64,000 nucleotides of DNA from Photobacterium piscicola. GTDB lineage: Bacteria; Pseudomonadota; Gammaproteobacteria; Enterobacterales; Vibrionaceae. Where the stretch lies: positions 1-64,000 of the forward strand of contig NZ_FUZI01000011.1 of NCBI RefSeq assembly GCF_900166965.1. Reading direction: 5' to 3'. The stretch's first letter is position 1; each line of letters opens with the position of its first letter. The translations under genes were made by a program, and so were the position numbers. The notes below the pieces were generated by a model that was not told where the DNA came from, did no database searches, and saw only the letters and a program-made list of their open reading frames with translations. Positions 31,290-43,957 of this stretch are shown here, one piece after another.

Positions 31290-33143
31290 CTAAATTGACA
31301 ACTTATCTACGCGTTTGCCGCCATAGATTAAGTTAACCACAGCACGAGTACCGATAATTGCCGTAAACATCGAGGTTAAAATACCGATCGATAGTGTCAC
31401 TGCAAAGCCTTTAATTGCCCCCGTACCAACAGCAAATAAAATAATCGCTGTCATTAGAGTGGTGATATTGGCATCGGCAATGGTGCTAAACGCATTACCG
31501 TAACCTTGTTGAATCGCTTGTTGCGGGCTGCGTCCATCACGTAATTCTTCACGAATACGTTCAAAAATAAGCACGTTAGCATCAACCGCCATACCGACGG
31601 TTAATACAATACCGGCAATACCAGGCAAGGTCATGGTTGCTCCTGGAATCATCGACATTACGCCAATAATTAACACCAAGTTCATCATCAATGCGAGGTT
31701 AGCAATCAAACCAAAACCACGGTAGTACAATAAGGTAAATAGCATTACAGCGACCATACCCCAGATACACGCCTGAATACCCATATCAATATTCTGTTGA
31801 CCCATAGATGGACCAATGGTGCGCTCTTCAACAATTGAAATCGGTGCAATCAACGCACCTGCACGTAATAACAATGCGAGGTTGTGCGCTTCTGGCTGTG
31901 AATCAATGCCTGTAATACGGAAGTTACGTCCAAGTGCCGTTTGAATCGTCGCTTGGTTGATCACTTCTTCGTGCTTTTCAAGAATGACTTTACCTTCAGA
32001 AGTACGATTACCGCTATCTTTGTACTCAGTAAATACGGTCGCCATTAATTTGCCGACATTATTACGTGAGAACGCCGTCATTTTGCTACCGCCTTCGGTA
32101 TCAAGCGAAATATTCACTTGAGGACGTCCATATTCATCAGCACTTGATGTCGCATCTGTAATATGAGAACCCGCTAAAATAACGCGCTTTTTCAATACCG
32201 CAGGACGACCATCACGGGTCATCTTCACTTCACTACCCGCAGGAACTCGTCCTGCTGCAGCAGCCGCAAGATCGGCACTACTATCAACCTCACGGAACTC
32301 AAGTGTTGCAGTTGCGCCTAAGATTTCTTTTGCGCGTGCAGTATCTTGAACGCCTGGTAACTCAACCACAATGCGGTTAGCACCTTGACGCTGTACTAAT
32401 GGTTCAGCTACGCCTAATTCATTAACACGGTTACGTAAAATCGTAATATTTTGATCAACAGCATAATTACGGATTTCTTGAAGACGCGCTTCAGAGAAAC
32501 TAGCGATTAATACAAAACGTCCTTTTGCTTCACTTTCAGTAAAGATCATATCGGGATGAAGAGGCTCTAATACCGCTTTTGCCTGCTCAAGTTGAGCGGC
32601 ATCGCGTAAACGTACAGAAACCGTTTCTTTACTTTTATCAATGGCACGATAACGAATTTTATCTTGGCGTAGTTCAGTTCTGAATGTTTCTTCTTGCTGA
32701 CCTAATAGCTTTTCCATCGCCGCATCCATGTCCACTTCCATAAGGAAATGAACGCCACCACGTAGGTCTAAGCCAAGCTTCATCGGTGTAGCACCAATAG
32801 CTTCTAACCAAGAGGGGGTTGATGGCGCGAGGTTAAGAGCAACAATATAGTTGTCGCCTAACTCACTATTAAGAATATCGCGGGCACTAATTTGAGTATC
32901 AGTATCTTGAAAACGGACCAATACAGAGCCTTTTTCAAATACAACTGACTTATAGGGGATATTGTTCTTTTTTAAATCTTCGGTGACAGTATCCAGAGCG
33001 TTCATAGTAACTGAGGCGCCACGCGCCCCAGTTATTTGAATCGCTGGATCTTCACCGTATACGTTGGGAAGTGCATAAAGCAAACCTATAATTAGTGCGA
33101 ACAACACTAATAAGTTCTTCCACAGAGGGTATCGGTTAAGCAC
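31290..33143 (-). CDS. secD: Protein translocase subunit SecD
   Basis: RND-like export factor, 617 residues. N-terminal helix, periplasmic P1 domain containing [15 protein letters not shown], then five C-terminal helices with [19 protein letters not shown]. The start is GTG with AAGGA eight bases upstream. It is in the yajC-secD-secF operon. Confidence 0.97.
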   Translation of the reverse strand: MLNRYPLWKNLLVLFALIIGLLYALPNVYGEDPAIQITGARGASVTMNALDTVTEDLKKNNIPYKSVVFEKGSVLVRFQDTDTQISARDILNSELGDNYIVALNLAPSTPSWLEAIGATPMKLGLDLRGGVHFLMEVDMDAAMEKLLGQQEETFRTELRQDKIRYRAIDKSKETVSVRLRDAAQLEQAKAVLEPLHPDMIFTESEAKGRFVLIASFSEARLQEIRNYAVDQNITILRNRVNELGVAEPLVQRQGANRIVVELPGVQDTARAKEILGATATLEFREVDSSADLAAAAAGRVPAGSEVKMTRDGRPAVLKKRVILAGSHITDATSSADEYGRPQVNISLDTEGGSKMTAFSRNNVGKLMATVFTEYKDSGNRTSEGKVILEKHEEVINQATIQTALGRNFRITGIDSQPEAHNLALLLRAGALIAPISIVEERTIGPSMGQQNIDMGIQACIWGMVAVMLFTLLYYRGFGLIANLALMMNLVLIIGVMSMIPGATMTLPGIAGIVLTVGMAVDANVLIFERIREELRDGRSPQQAIQQGYGNAFSTIADANITTLMTAIILFAVGTGAIKGFAVTLSIGILTSMFTAIIGTRAVVNLIYGGKRVDKLSI

Positions 33144-33179
33144 TGCTATGATCCTTCAAAGCGAATGTTTTTTATAGTC

Positions 33180-33518
33180 TTATAAAGACTTCATTGTGCC
33201 TTTTGGCAAAACGGCGGTGATGAAGTCTTTTTTGATAGTAACTTCAGTGTTGTCGTTTAGCGCAATAACAATGTAATCACTTTCAGATGAAGACTTAGTA
33301 ATGCGACCTAAAAGACCACCGTTTGTCATTACTTCGTCGCCTTTACTCATCGAGCTCATTAGCGTTTTGTGTTCTTTAACACGCTTAGCTTGTGGACGGT
33401 AAATCATGAAGTAAAAAATGACAGCAAACAGACCCAGCATAATGAATAGCTGGTACGGTGAACCACCTTGAGCAGCACCTTCAGTTGCGGCATGTGCTTG
33501 AGAGATAAAAAAGCTCAT
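33180..33518 (-). CDS. yajC: Preprotein translocase accessory subunit YajC
   Basis: A 112-residue membrane protein with one N-terminal helix (FIMLGLFAVIFYFMIYRPQAKR) and a small cytoplasmic domain. It associates with SecDF. GAGGACG precedes the start. It lies between tgt and secD. Confidence 0.95.
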   Translation of the reverse strand: MSFFISQAHAATEGAAQGGSPYQLFIMLGLFAVIFYFMIYRPQAKRVKEHKTLMSSMSKGDEVMTNGGLLGRITKSSSESDYIVIALNDNTEVTIKKDFITAVLPKGTMKSL

Positions 33519-33544
33519 TTATAACGTCCTCGGTTTATTATGAT

Positions 33545-34968
<1,424 letters not shown>

Positions 34969-36021
34969 TCACACATTTTTACGGGTAATAAACATCGAGT
35001 CGCCATAACTAAAGAAACGATATTGATTAGCCACTGCTTGATGATAAGCATTCATGGTGTACTCATAACTAGCAAATGCACTCACAAGCATAATCAATGT
35101 TGATTCAGGCAAATGGAAATTAGTAATTAATACATCCACTAGCTGGAACTGATACCCTGGGAAAATAAAGATTTCAGTATCACCAAAGAAAGGTTTTAGC
35201 TCTGTGCCATTTTTGATCGCATCTTGTGCAGCACTTTCTAGTGAGCGTACCGATGTTGTACCAACGGCAATAACACGACCACCATTAGCGCGGGTTTCAT
35301 TAACCGCAGTAACCACTTCTTGTGGCACTTCAACATATTCAGAGTGCATGTGGTGATCGTTAATATCATCAACACGTACTGGTTGGAATGTTCCAGCACC
35401 AACATGTAAGGTCACAAAGGCAAAATTAACACCTTTCGCTTTTAGATCAGCCATCAGCTTATCGTCAAAGTGTAAACCCGCAGTAGGCGCTGCAACCGCA
35501 CCCGGCTTAGCGTTATAAACTGTTTGGTAACGCTCTTTATCTGCATCTTCGTCTGGACGATCAATATACGGTGGTAATGGCATATGCCCCACCGCATCTA
35601 AAATCTCTAATACAGTTTTATCGCTGTTAAAACGAATTTCAAATAGCGCATCATGACGAGCAACCATTTCAGCAGAAAACTCACCATTTTCACCTAATAA
35701 CAACTCGTTACCAGGCTTTGGTGGTTTAGATGCGCGCACATGGGCAAGAATGGATTTATCATCCAACATGCGCTCAACTAACACTTCAATTTTACCACCA
35801 GACGCTTTATGACCATACATACGCGCAGGAATAACACGGGTATTATTAAACACTAATAAATCCCCAGCCTCGACCAGATCTAACACATCTTTAAAACCTT
35901 TATGTGTTAATTCACCAGTGTTGCCTGTCATATGTAGCAAACGACTCGCGGTACGTTCAGGTTGTGGGTAGCGAGCAATTAGCTCATCTGGTAACTCAAA
36001 ATCAAAATCAGAAACTTGCAT
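34969..36021 (-). CDS. queA: S-adenosylmethionine:tRNA ribosyltransferase-isomerase
   Basis: Adds the ribosyl moiety of SAM to preQ1-tRNA to give epoxyqueuosine. The 350-residue protein starts [20 protein letters not shown], the family N-terminus, with AAGGCG upstream; an extra 24 codons in frame lack homology. [12 protein letters not shown] and [16 protein letters not shown] ([20 protein letters not shown]) motifs are present. Confidence 0.96.
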   Translation of the reverse strand: MQVSDFDFELPDELIARYPQPERTASRLLHMTGNTGELTHKGFKDVLDLVEAGDLLVFNNTRVIPARMYGHKASGGKIEVLVERMLDDKSILAHVRASKPPKPGNELLLGENGEFSAEMVARHDALFEIRFNSDKTVLEILDAVGHMPLPPYIDRPDEDADKERYQTVYNAKPGAVAAPTAGLHFDDKLMADLKAKGVNFAFVTLHVGAGTFQPVRVDDINDHHMHSEYVEVPQEVVTAVNETRANGGRVIAVGTTSVRSLESAAQDAIKNGTELKPFFGDTEIFIFPGYQFQLVDVLITNFHLPESTLIMLVSAFASYEYTMNAYHQAVANQYRFFSYGDSMFITRKNV

Positions 36022-36294
36022 CGTAATACGCCTTAAATAACAGCAAGCGAGCATTATACTTAACTCCACCAAAGATGCGAAACTCCGAAGCAATTAAAGC
36101 GCAGATTCCATAACGAAATAGCCGCTGTCCTTGTTAATTTCCCTTGATTTAGCAATAAAAGAAAAAGTTTAATCATTGGTGACATTTGAAATTTATGACC
36201 ACTGTCATGGGATAATCTTCCATAATTCGCTACATTCAAAAGAGTAGATTTCGAAATAATATCTTAGCTAGTAGATAACAGACGGGAGGTTTCT

Positions 36295-36777
36295 ATGTTT
36301 ACTGTTGCCGATATGATGACACTAAAACCGCACACATTATCACGTAATGACACCCTATTTGATGCCAAAGAGATGATGCAAACCCAGTCTATTCGCCATA
36401 TACCGATTACTGATCATAATCACCATTTACTGGGACTCATTTCGCAACGTGATGTTCTTGCCGCTCAAGACTCTAATTTAAAATCTATTATCACTAGTCA
36501 TTCACACTCACCATTAGAAGCTTTACTTGAACATTGCATGAACCGTAATATTTTCAGTGTTGATAGCCACGCAGGACTTAAAGAAGCCGCACTGTATATG
36601 CAAAAACATCAAATTGGCTGCTTACCTGTGCTTGAGAATAAACAACTGGTGGGGATTATTACCAACAGTGATTTTGTTGCGATTGCGGTAACATTATTAG
36701 AAATGCAAGACGAAGTGGATCCTGTTGAACAGGAACAAGACAACCTTGAGGATGACGATCTACTGAATCAATTGTAA
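36295..36777 (+). CDS. Two-CBS-domain protein
   Basis: A 160-residue protein with two CBS domains (about residues 1-55 and 80-135) and nothing else but an acidic tail (EQEQDNLEDDDL). Such proteins bind adenine nucleotides and regulate partners; no partner is evident. GGGAGG upstream is an ideal ribosome binding site. It is monocistronic, convergent with aceA and divergent from queA. The function is unknown. Confidence 0.8.
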   Translation: MFTVADMMTLKPHTLSRNDTLFDAKEMMQTQSIRHIPITDHNHHLLGLISQRDVLAAQDSNLKSIITSHSHSPLEALLEHCMNRNIFSVDSHAGLKEAALYMQKHQIGCLPVLENKQLVGIITNSDFVAIAVTLLEMQDEVDPVEQEQDNLEDDDLLNQL

Positions 36778-36791
36778 TACTCAATAGCAAT

Positions 36792-36815
36792 AAAAAAAGG
36801 GAGCGTCACGCTCCC
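36792..36815 (-). terminator. aceBA terminator
   Basis: GGGAGCG/CGCTCCC stem. On the minus strand it is followed by a T run, so it serves aceA rather than the CBS gene. Confidence 0.8.
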
Positions 36816-36846
36816 CTCGATAGTTTAATGCCGATATAAATAGTAC

Positions 36847-38154
36847 TTATTTAAACTGTTCTTCTTCAGTTGAACCCGTCAATGCCGTCACTGACGAATT
36901 ACCGCCTTGAATGGTATTAGTCATAGTATCAAAGTAGCCCGTACCCACTTCTTGTTGATGGGCAACAAAGGTATAGCCTTTATTCGCTGCTTCAAACTCC
37001 GGACGTTGTACTTTTTCAACATAATGACGCATACCTTCGCCTTGCGCGTAAGCATGTGCTAATTCAAACATGTTGAACCACATATTATGAATACCCGCGA
37101 GCGTAATAAACTGGTACTTATAACCCATGTTCGCTAATTCTTGTTGGAATTTAGCGATGGTTTCAGCATCAAGGTTCTTTTCCCAATTAAACGACGGTGA
37201 ACAGTTGTAGGCTAATAACTGATCAGGATATTGCTCATGAATGGCTTCGGCAAATTTACGCGCCTCTTCTAAACATGGCTTGGCAGTTTCACACCAAATT
37301 AAATCCGCATAAGGTGCATACGCAAGACCACGTGAAATAGCCTGATCAATCCCCGCACGAACACGATAAAAGCCTTCGGCAGAGCGATCACCGATAATAA
37401 AATCTTTATCGTATGAATCACAATCTGACGTCAACAGATCCGCCGCATTAGCATCAGTACGAGCAATAACCAAGGTTGTCGTTCCAGCAACGTCAGCCGC
37501 TAAACGTGCCGCCACTAATTTTTGTACCGCTTCTTGAGTGGGAACTAACACCTTGCCGCCCATATGACCACATTTTTTCACTGACGCTAATTGGTCTTCA
37601 AAGTGAACCCCAGCAGCCCCCGCTTCAATCATGTTACGCATTAATTCATAAGCATTTAGCACGCCGCCAAATCCAGCCTCTGCATCGGCAACAATCGGCA
37701 AGAAATAATCAACACCATCAGCAGGTGAACCACCGTTAGACCATTGAATTTGATCCGCCCGTCGAAAAGAATTATTGATCCGCTTCACCACCGCAGGCAC
37801 AGAATCTACTGGATATAGTGACTGATCAGGGTACATTGCTGATGCGGTATTATTATCAGCGGCCACTTGCCAACCTGATAAATAAATCGCCTCAATACCG
37901 GCTTTTGCCTGTTGTACTGCTTGCCCACCCGTTAAAGCACCTAAACAATTAACATAGCCTTTTTTAGCACTACCATTAACCAATTCCCATAATTTATCAG
38001 CACCACGTTGAGCAATAGTATGCTCAGGAATAAATGAACCACGAAGATTAACGACTTCTTCTGCGGTGTAAGTACGCTTAACGTGTTTCCAGCGTGGATT
38101 TTCAGCCCAATCTTGTTCTAGGGCAGCAATTTGTTGTTGGCGAGTTAATGTCAT
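36847..38154 (-). CDS. aceA: Isocitrate lyase
   Basis: Cleaves isocitrate to succinate and glyoxylate, first step of the glyoxylate shunt. The 435-residue protein has the catalytic loop KKCGHMGGK with Cys195 and metal-binding [16 protein letters not shown] precedes the start. It lies 37 bases after aceB. No aceK follows. Confidence 0.97.
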   Translation of the reverse strand: MTLTRQQQIAALEQDWAENPRWKHVKRTYTAEEVVNLRGSFIPEHTIAQRGADKLWELVNGSAKKGYVNCLGALTGGQAVQQAKAGIEAIYLSGWQVAADNNTASAMYPDQSLYPVDSVPAVVKRINNSFRRADQIQWSNGGSPADGVDYFLPIVADAEAGFGGVLNAYELMRNMIEAGAAGVHFEDQLASVKKCGHMGGKVLVPTQEAVQKLVAARLAADVAGTTTLVIARTDANAADLLTSDCDSYDKDFIIGDRSAEGFYRVRAGIDQAISRGLAYAPYADLIWCETAKPCLEEARKFAEAIHEQYPDQLLAYNCSPSFNWEKNLDAETIAKFQQELANMGYKYQFITLAGIHNMWFNMFELAHAYAQGEGMRHYVEKVQRPEFEAANKGYTFVAHQQEVGTGYFDTMTNTIQGGNSSVTALTGSTEEEQFK

Positions 38155-38191
38155 AATAATATCCCTCTAGTCAATTGGCGGTAATCCGTTA

Positions 38192-39805
38192 TTACACTAA
38201 GTAGTCATAACCTTTTAAGGTTAAAAAGTTGTCTAACTCATCACTAGTTGCTAAGTGCGACATTAAATAAGTGGCTTCATCAAAACGCCCCGCTTCAATG
38301 CGCTCTTGGCCTAACTCTTGCTGTAAGACTTGCATTTCTTCAGTCAACATTTGCGCAAATAAGGCTTTAGTCACCACTTGACCATTGGATAAAGTTTTTC
38401 CATGTTTTATCCATTGCCAAATTGAGGCACGTGCAATTTCTGCCGTTGCCGCATCTTCCATCAAGCCATAAATAGGCACACAACCATTACCTGAGATCCA
38501 CGCTTCAATGTATTGCACAGCCACGCGAATATTATGCCGCATCCCCGCTTCGGTTCGTTCGCCATCACAAGGGGCTAATAATTCAGCCGCAGTAATTGGC
38601 GCGTCCTCTTCACGGCTGACATTTAATTGATTGATACGCTGATCGAGCACTTCATCAAAAATAGCGCGCGCAGTATCCGCAAGCCCTGGATGAGCAACCC
38701 AAGTACCATCGTGGCCATTATTCGCTTCCAGCGCTTTATCCGTTTGAATTTTATTTAATACCCATGCTTGTTGCTTGGGATCTTTCGCTGGAATAAAGGC
38801 AGCCATCCCCCCCATCGCTAATGCACCACGACGATGACAAGTACGGACTAATAACCGTGAATATGCGTTAAGAAATGGTTTTTCCATGGTCACCACTTGG
38901 CGATCAGGCAAAATACGCTCAGGGAAATTACGTAAGGTTTTTATATAACTAAAGATATAATCCCAACGGCCACAATTAAGACCAACGATATGCTCTTTAA
39001 GATTAAATAATATCTCATCCATCTCAAACGCAGCGGGTAAGGTTTCAATCAATACCGTTGCTTTAATGGTGCCGCGTGTTAAACCAAATTCATCTTCAGT
39101 GAAACTAAACACATCACTCCACCACGCCGCTTCCCTAAAACTTTGCAGTTTAGGTAAATAGAAATAAGGGCCACTGCCTTTGGCTAATAATGCTTGGTGG
39201 TTCAAATAAAAATACAATGCAAAATCAAGTAATGCACCGGGGATTGGCAGTCCATTCCAGAGTATATTTTTTTCTAATAAATGCAGACCACGGACGCGAC
39301 AAATCAATACCGCCGGATCATCATTAAGTTGATACTGCTTGCCCGTTTGAGGATGGGTATAACTGATGGTGCCATTAACTGCATCACGCAAATTTTGATG
39401 CCCATCAAGAATCGCATTCCATGATGGCGAAAAAGAATCTTCAAAATCTGCCATAAATACTTTTACGTTAGCATTTAATGCATTGATAACCATTTTACGA
39501 TCAACGGGGCCGGTAATTTCGACACGACGATCTTGTAAATCATGGGGAATATTTTGTATTTTCCACTCTGATTCTCTAATAGCGTGAGTCTCAGGTAAAA
39601 AATCGGGGAGTTGACCACGATCAATCGCTAATTGCTGCAATTCACGGGCCTCTAACAATAACGGTACTCGCTCAGCAAATCGTTCAACTAACCGTGCAAT
39701 AAAGGATAATGCATCTGCAGTTAAAATCTGTTGTTGCTGTTCCGTCAGAGGTTGCTGCAGTAATAACTGAGAATGAGCATTGGTTTGAATGGCTGTGTCT
39801 GTCAT
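38192..39805 (-). CDS. aceB: Malate synthase A
   Basis: Condenses glyoxylate and acetyl-CoA to malate. At 537 residues it is of isoform A size, with VFMADFEDSFSP, ATVLIETLPAAFEMDEIL, GLNCGRWDYIFSYIK and the C-terminal MEDAATAEIARASIWQW containing the catalytic Asp region. GGAGGTG precedes the start. It is first gene of aceBA. Confidence 0.97.
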   Translation of the reverse strand: MTDTAIQTNAHSQLLLQQPLTEQQQQILTADALSFIARLVERFAERVPLLLEARELQQLAIDRGQLPDFLPETHAIRESEWKIQNIPHDLQDRRVEITGPVDRKMVINALNANVKVFMADFEDSFSPSWNAILDGHQNLRDAVNGTISYTHPQTGKQYQLNDDPAVLICRVRGLHLLEKNILWNGLPIPGALLDFALYFYLNHQALLAKGSGPYFYLPKLQSFREAAWWSDVFSFTEDEFGLTRGTIKATVLIETLPAAFEMDEILFNLKEHIVGLNCGRWDYIFSYIKTLRNFPERILPDRQVVTMEKPFLNAYSRLLVRTCHRRGALAMGGMAAFIPAKDPKQQAWVLNKIQTDKALEANNGHDGTWVAHPGLADTARAIFDEVLDQRINQLNVSREEDAPITAAELLAPCDGERTEAGMRHNIRVAVQYIEAWISGNGCVPIYGLMEDAATAEIARASIWQWIKHGKTLSNGQVVTKALFAQMLTEEMQVLQQELGQERIEAGRFDEATYLMSHLATSDELDNFLTLKGYDYLV

Positions 39806-40496
39806 ATTGCACCTCCAGCATGTAACTTAATCACTACTTTTATCAATAACAAAAGTAATGACTCCCTGTTGAATTATTCTAAGCACTTATTTACGTTGCC
39901 GTAACCTGCGTCAGAATGCAAATAACACTGATTTCACCCAGCCTAAAGCAAAAAATAAAAATAAATATATTCAATGAGTTACAAATAAAGCATACCTGTG
40001 AAATATACTTAATTCATAAAAATCTTAGCAATTAACTCGGAATTTAGGTTTTTGCGTAAACAATGCTTTTTTATAGCTAGTTACGTAATTTAATTACAAA
40101 GCATGGCGCAATAGCGATTATTTAAAAAAGTGTTTTAAACAAATAGCTGAATTTATATTAAATATAACCGTATGATTAATATAATTATTAGTTTCAATGA
40201 AAGCCAAAAATAAAATAAGCGAAAGTCATAATACCTAAAATAAATATTCGCTTAGTTTGTAGAGAGAAATAAATTTAACCAACAAAACAGTAAGTTATAG
40301 ATAACTCACTCGATAATATAATATTTTAGTTATTATTAGAAAGTTGCTATTTTCAACTAAAAACAGCCCCAAATAGCTATAGTAGAATGCAACCTCAATA
40401 AAAAAGCCTGAACAACGATAATAACGCCAAAAATAATAGTGCGCGTTATTCATCATTACTTCAGGCATTTTATGTCGTTATCATAATAAAGAAGGC
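39806..40496. other. Long AT-rich regulatory gap upstream of aceB
   Basis: About 690 bases with no supported gene. It should contain the aceBA promoter and operators. The oxyR terminator is at its right end. No specific regulator site was recognised. Confidence 0.5.
40406..40466 (-). terminator. Long inverted repeat, oxyR terminator
   Basis: Outer arms GCCTGAA (40406-40412)/TTCAGGC (40460-40466) and inner arms AATAACG (40420-40426)/CGTTATT (40444-40450). On the minus strand the outer arm is followed by TTTTT. Confidence 0.65.
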
Positions 40497-41399
40497 TTAC
40501 AATAAACTTTTAACAATATCGCCTAACTTATCAAACGTTGCTATACGGCTTGATGTTGGTCGCCATACTAAGCCAATTTCACGGTAAGCATCTTGACCGG
40601 GCGGTTCAATAACCACTAAATTTTGATTTTCTAAAATTCCATGATTTATTGCCATTTGTGGAATAAACGTCGTTCCCAAGCCATTGGCAACCATTTGTAC
40701 CACAGTATGTAAACTCGTTGCCGTAAAGGGATTAATTTTCTCTTTCGCCGTCAATTGGCATGCAGATACAGCATGTTCAGTTAAGCAATGTTCTTTTTCT
40801 AATAAGAACACGGATTTATCGGGTAAATCAGCATAATGCAATGGCATCGTCACAGAATCTGCTTGGTGCTTACTGATCACCATCTTAAACGCATCCCGCC
40901 CAACCACTTTACTTGCCATTCCATTAATATCGACGGGTAACGCTAAAATTAACACATCCATTTCGCCATGTTGCAGCGCGGCTAATAAATTGGTAGTGGT
41001 ATCTTCCCGCAATAATAAATTCAATTTAGGGTATAACGCATTCACCTGTTGCACTAAACCACACAGCAAAAATGGGGCAATAGTAGGAATACAGCCAACC
41101 CGTAATGGGCCTTCCATACCATCACCACAACAACGAGAAAGCTCTACCAAGTCGCGACTGCACGCCAATAATTCACGTGCTCTATCAACTACCTGCTCAC
41201 CCATAGACGTAAAAACCAAGGTTTTCGCTTTGGTATCACGCTCAACAAGATGACAATCGAGTAAGTCTTCAAGATTTTGAATACCAGAACTTAATGTCGA
41301 CTGGCTCACAAAACACCGTTTAGCTGCTTCGCCAAAATGATATGTTTCCGATAGAGTAACTAAATAATGTAGCTGTTTAAGTGATGGAAATTTATTCAT
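40497..41399 (-). CDS. oxyR: Hydrogen peroxide sensor OxyR
   Basis: LysR-family activator of 300 residues. An N-terminal winged helix-turn-helix (FGEAAKRCFVSQSTLSSGIQNLE) precedes the regulatory domain, in which Cys205 and Cys214 have the nine-residue spacing of the redox pair Cys199/Cys208 of E. coli OxyR. It is divergent from a peroxiredoxin gene, a typical target. A 5-bp palindrome GATTA.CTT.TAATC ends 11 bases before the start codon and could serve autoregulation. Confidence 0.92.
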   Translation of the reverse strand: MNKFPSLKQLHYLVTLSETYHFGEAAKRCFVSQSTLSSGIQNLEDLLDCHLVERDTKAKTLVFTSMGEQVVDRARELLACSRDLVELSRCCGDGMEGPLRVGCIPTIAPFLLCGLVQQVNALYPKLNLLLREDTTTNLLAALQHGEMDVLILALPVDINGMASKVVGRDAFKMVISKHQADSVTMPLHYADLPDKSVFLLEKEHCLTEHAVSACQLTAKEKINPFTATSLHTVVQMVANGLGTTFIPQMAINHGILENQNLVVIEPPGQDAYREIGLVWRPTSSRIATFDKLGDIVKSLL

Positions 41400-41409
41400 C
41401 GTATTTTTC

Positions 41410-41422
41410 GATTACTTTAATC
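41410..41422. promoter_or_regulatory. Palindrome in the oxyR-peroxiredoxin intergenic region
   Basis: GATTACTTTAATC, arms GATTA/TAATC. It is not a clear match to the OxyR consensus. It is listed because of its position beside the oxyR start in a divergent LysR-type region. Confidence 0.3.
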
Positions 41423-41530
41423 TGTTTATTCCGCTTTTTTCAATTTAACAGTTTAGCTATAGTTTGTCTCGTCCAAGTATGGAGCCCGCCTAAAAAGGTT
41501 GGCAACCCCCAATATTTAAGGAGCACCAAA

Positions 41531-42139
41531 ATGGTACTAGTAGGTCGTCAAGCACCAGATTTTACTGCTGCAGCGGTTCTAGGTAACGGCGAAATCGTTG
41601 ATACTTTCAACTTTGCAGAATTTACTAAAGGTAAAAAAGCAGTAGTTTTCTTTTACCCACTAGACTTTACTTTCGTATGCCCATCAGAGCTTATTGCTTT
41701 TGATAAACGCTTTGAAGATTTCCAAGCGAAAGGCGTAGAAATTATTGGTGTTTCAATTGATTCACAGTTCTCACACAACGCATGGCGTAACACTGCTATT
41801 GAAGATGGCGGTATCGGTCAAGTTAAATACCCGCTAGTTGCTGATATTAAGCACGAAATCTGTAAAGCTTACGATGTTGAGCATCCAGAAGCTGGTGTTG
41901 CTTTCCGTGGTTCTTTCCTTATCGATGAAGACGGCATGGTTCGTCACCAAGTAATTAACGATCTACCACTAGGTCGTAATATCGATGAAATGCTACGTAT
42001 GGTTGATGCGTTGAACTTCCACCAGAAGCATGGCGAAGTATGTCCAGCTCAGTGGGAAGAAGGTAAAGCAGGTATGGACGCATCACCAAAAGGTGTAGCG
42101 GACTACCTATCTGAGCACACTGCAGATCTAGGTAAGTAA
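41531..42139 (+). CDS. 2-Cys peroxiredoxin (AhpC/Prx1 group)
   Basis: Thiol peroxidase of 202 residues. Peroxidatic Cys50 is in PLDFTFVCPSE and resolving Cys171 in EVCPAQW. GGIG and a C-terminal YL sit where eukaryotic sensitive Prx1 proteins have GGLG and YF. It reduces peroxides using a thioredoxin-type donor. The ATG at 41531 has AAGGAG upstream; an upstream extension has no homology. Divergence from oxyR suggests peroxide induction. Confidence 0.93.
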   Translation: MVLVGRQAPDFTAAAVLGNGEIVDTFNFAEFTKGKKAVVFFYPLDFTFVCPSELIAFDKRFEDFQAKGVEIIGVSIDSQFSHNAWRNTAIEDGGIGQVKYPLVADIKHEICKAYDVEHPEAGVAFRGSFLIDEDGMVRHQVINDLPLGRNIDEMLRMVDALNFHQKHGEVCPAQWEEGKAGMDASPKGVADYLSEHTADLGK

Positions 42140-42224
42140 TTACCTGCTAACACCACGCTCACGGTGTTATAAATCGCATTAGTGCTACATAGAGCCAAAG
42201 TCAGCTCAAATAAAAATAGAATGA

Positions 42225-42252
42225 GGCCCGGAATATACCGGGCCCTTTTTTT
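42225..42252 (+). terminator. Peroxiredoxin gene terminator
   Basis: GGCCCGG (42225-42231) with CCGGGCC (42238-42244), then a run of seven T. Confidence 0.9.
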
Positions 42253-42376
42253 ATCTCGTGTTTACCACGTTATTTCATTTTCAACCAACCGCACATAATC
42301 AATCACCGCTATTCGCCCCCTCTGCAATAATCTTCTACACTGAATACCCTCTTAAATACCATACTGTTAATAATCA

Positions 42377-43117
42377 ATGACTATTCAACTTGAAGTTTGT
42401 ATCGATAATCTTGAATCGCTTCATAATGCGCAACAAGCAGGCGCAACCCGTATCGAACTGTGCTCATCGTTAGCATTGGGTGGACTCACACCTAGCGCTG
42501 GGTTTATGTCTGCCGCAGCTAAATATGCCACCATTCCTGTTTATGCGATGATTCGCCCGCGCCAAGGTGATTTTTTATTCAGCAGTGAAGATGTTGAAGT
42601 CATGCTGGCAGATATTTTTGCGGCTAAACAAGCAGGATTACAAGGTGTGGTTGTCGGTGTATTAACCGCACAGGGCTTAGTGGATAACACTATTCTTACG
42701 AGTCTCGTTAAACAAGCTCAGGGAATGGGGATCACCTTTCATCGCGCCATCGATCAATGTGTTGAGCCTATGGCAGCACTTGATACGATTATGGCGGCTG
42801 GCTGTGAACGCATTCTCACTTCAGGTTTACAAGCCAATGCTTATGACGGTATTGGTATGATTAACCAAATGCATCAATACTGCGGTAATCGCTTAAAAAT
42901 TATGGCAGGTGCGGGCGTCAATAGTCATAACGTCCGTGACATTATTGCTCGAACAGGCATCAACGAGATCCACCTTTCGGGTAAAACCACCCGCCCAAGT
43001 CATATGATTACAGTAGCGAAACAAGCACATATGGGTAGCGCAGACATTGACGATTTCGCGATTCCAATCACAGGTGTCGAAAATATAGCGGCAGTGGTGG
43101 CTCAACTTAAGCTGTGA
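42377..43117 (+). CDS. cutC: Copper homeostasis protein CutC
   Basis: A 246-residue TIM-barrel protein of the CutC family, with LEVCIDNLES and ATRIELCSSLALGGLTPSAG at the N-terminus, VYAMIRPRQGDF and the late IHLSGK. The family was named from copper-sensitive mutants; the biochemical role is not settled. It is a single gene between two terminators. Confidence 0.92.
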   Translation: MTIQLEVCIDNLESLHNAQQAGATRIELCSSLALGGLTPSAGFMSAAAKYATIPVYAMIRPRQGDFLFSSEDVEVMLADIFAAKQAGLQGVVVGVLTAQGLVDNTILTSLVKQAQGMGITFHRAIDQCVEPMAALDTIMAAGCERILTSGLQANAYDGIGMINQMHQYCGNRLKIMAGAGVNSHNVRDIIARTGINEIHLSGKTTRPSHMITVAKQAHMGSADIDDFAIPITGVENIAAVVAQLKL

Positions 43118-43143
43118 TAATCATTACCACCACCAACAAAAAC

Positions 43144-43190
43144 GGGACGTATCATCTTAATTTAAGATCATCACGTCCCTTTTATTTTTA
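43144..43190. terminator. Bidirectional terminator between cutC and phoU
   Basis: GGGACGT (43144-43150)/ACGTCCC (43173-43179), with inner ATCTTAA/TTAAGAT. It has T runs on the plus side and A runs on the other, suiting the convergent genes. Confidence 0.85.
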
Positions 43191-43238
43191 CGATATCGCT
43201 TAATTTTAGTGTCGCTACAACATAAGCAATGTTCGTTG

Positions 43239-43946
43239 CTAAAGCATATTTTTAATATCTTCAGGATTTGTGTGGCGAATATCTTTACCTTGTACAAAAT
43301 AGATAATATATTCACAAATATTTTGACAGCGATCCCCTACCCGCTCAATCGAACGCGCAGCCCACATTACCTTCATCACATTTGGTATTGAATTAGGATC
43401 TTCCATCATATAAGTCATTAATTGCCGTATGATCGCTTCATATTCACGATCAATACGATCATCTTCTTGATACACTTCAATCGCCGCTTTTACATCCATT
43501 CGTGCAAATGCATCTAAGGTTTCATGCAACATTCGCACCGCGTGCTGACCTAACGATTCCAGTGAAACTAATAAGTTATATTGCTTATTGGTGAAATTTT
43601 CTGACGCCACTTTAGCAATACTTTCAGCAACATCACCAATCCGCTCTAAATCAGTAATGGTTTTAATAATCGCAATCACTAACCGTAAATCACTGGCTGT
43701 CGGCTGACGTTTAGCAATGATACGCGTGCAAGCTTCATCAATAGCCACTTCCATCGCATTGACTTTATGGTCGTCTCTAATCACCCGTTTGGCTAATTCT
43801 TCATTTTGTTTATGTAATGCTTTTAAGCTATCTGCTAACTGCTGTTCAACCAAGCCGCCCATGGCTAACACATGGGTGCGAATGCTTTCTAATTCATGGT
43901 TAAACTGACCAGAAATATGACGGCCAAGGCTAATTGTATTTAACAT
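43239..43946 (-). CDS. phoU: Phosphate transport regulator PhoU
   Basis: A 235-residue all-helical protein with two PhoU repeats ([16 protein letters not shown], then a second three-helix bundle). The E.I.D..C and D.V..I metal-binding patterns are present. It couples the Pst transporter to PhoR and keeps the Pho regulon off in high phosphate. AAGGACC precedes the start. Last gene of pstCAB-phoU. Confidence 0.96.
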   Translation of the reverse strand: MLNTISLGRHISGQFNHELESIRTHVLAMGGLVEQQLADSLKALHKQNEELAKRVIRDDHKVNAMEVAIDEACTRIIAKRQPTASDLRLVIAIIKTITDLERIGDVAESIAKVASENFTNKQYNLLVSLESLGQHAVRMLHETLDAFARMDVKAAIEVYQEDDRIDREYEAIIRQLMTYMMEDPNSIPNVMKVMWAARSIERVGDRCQNICEYIIYFVQGKDIRHTNPEDIKNML

Positions 43947-43957
43947 GCTGTCGGTCC

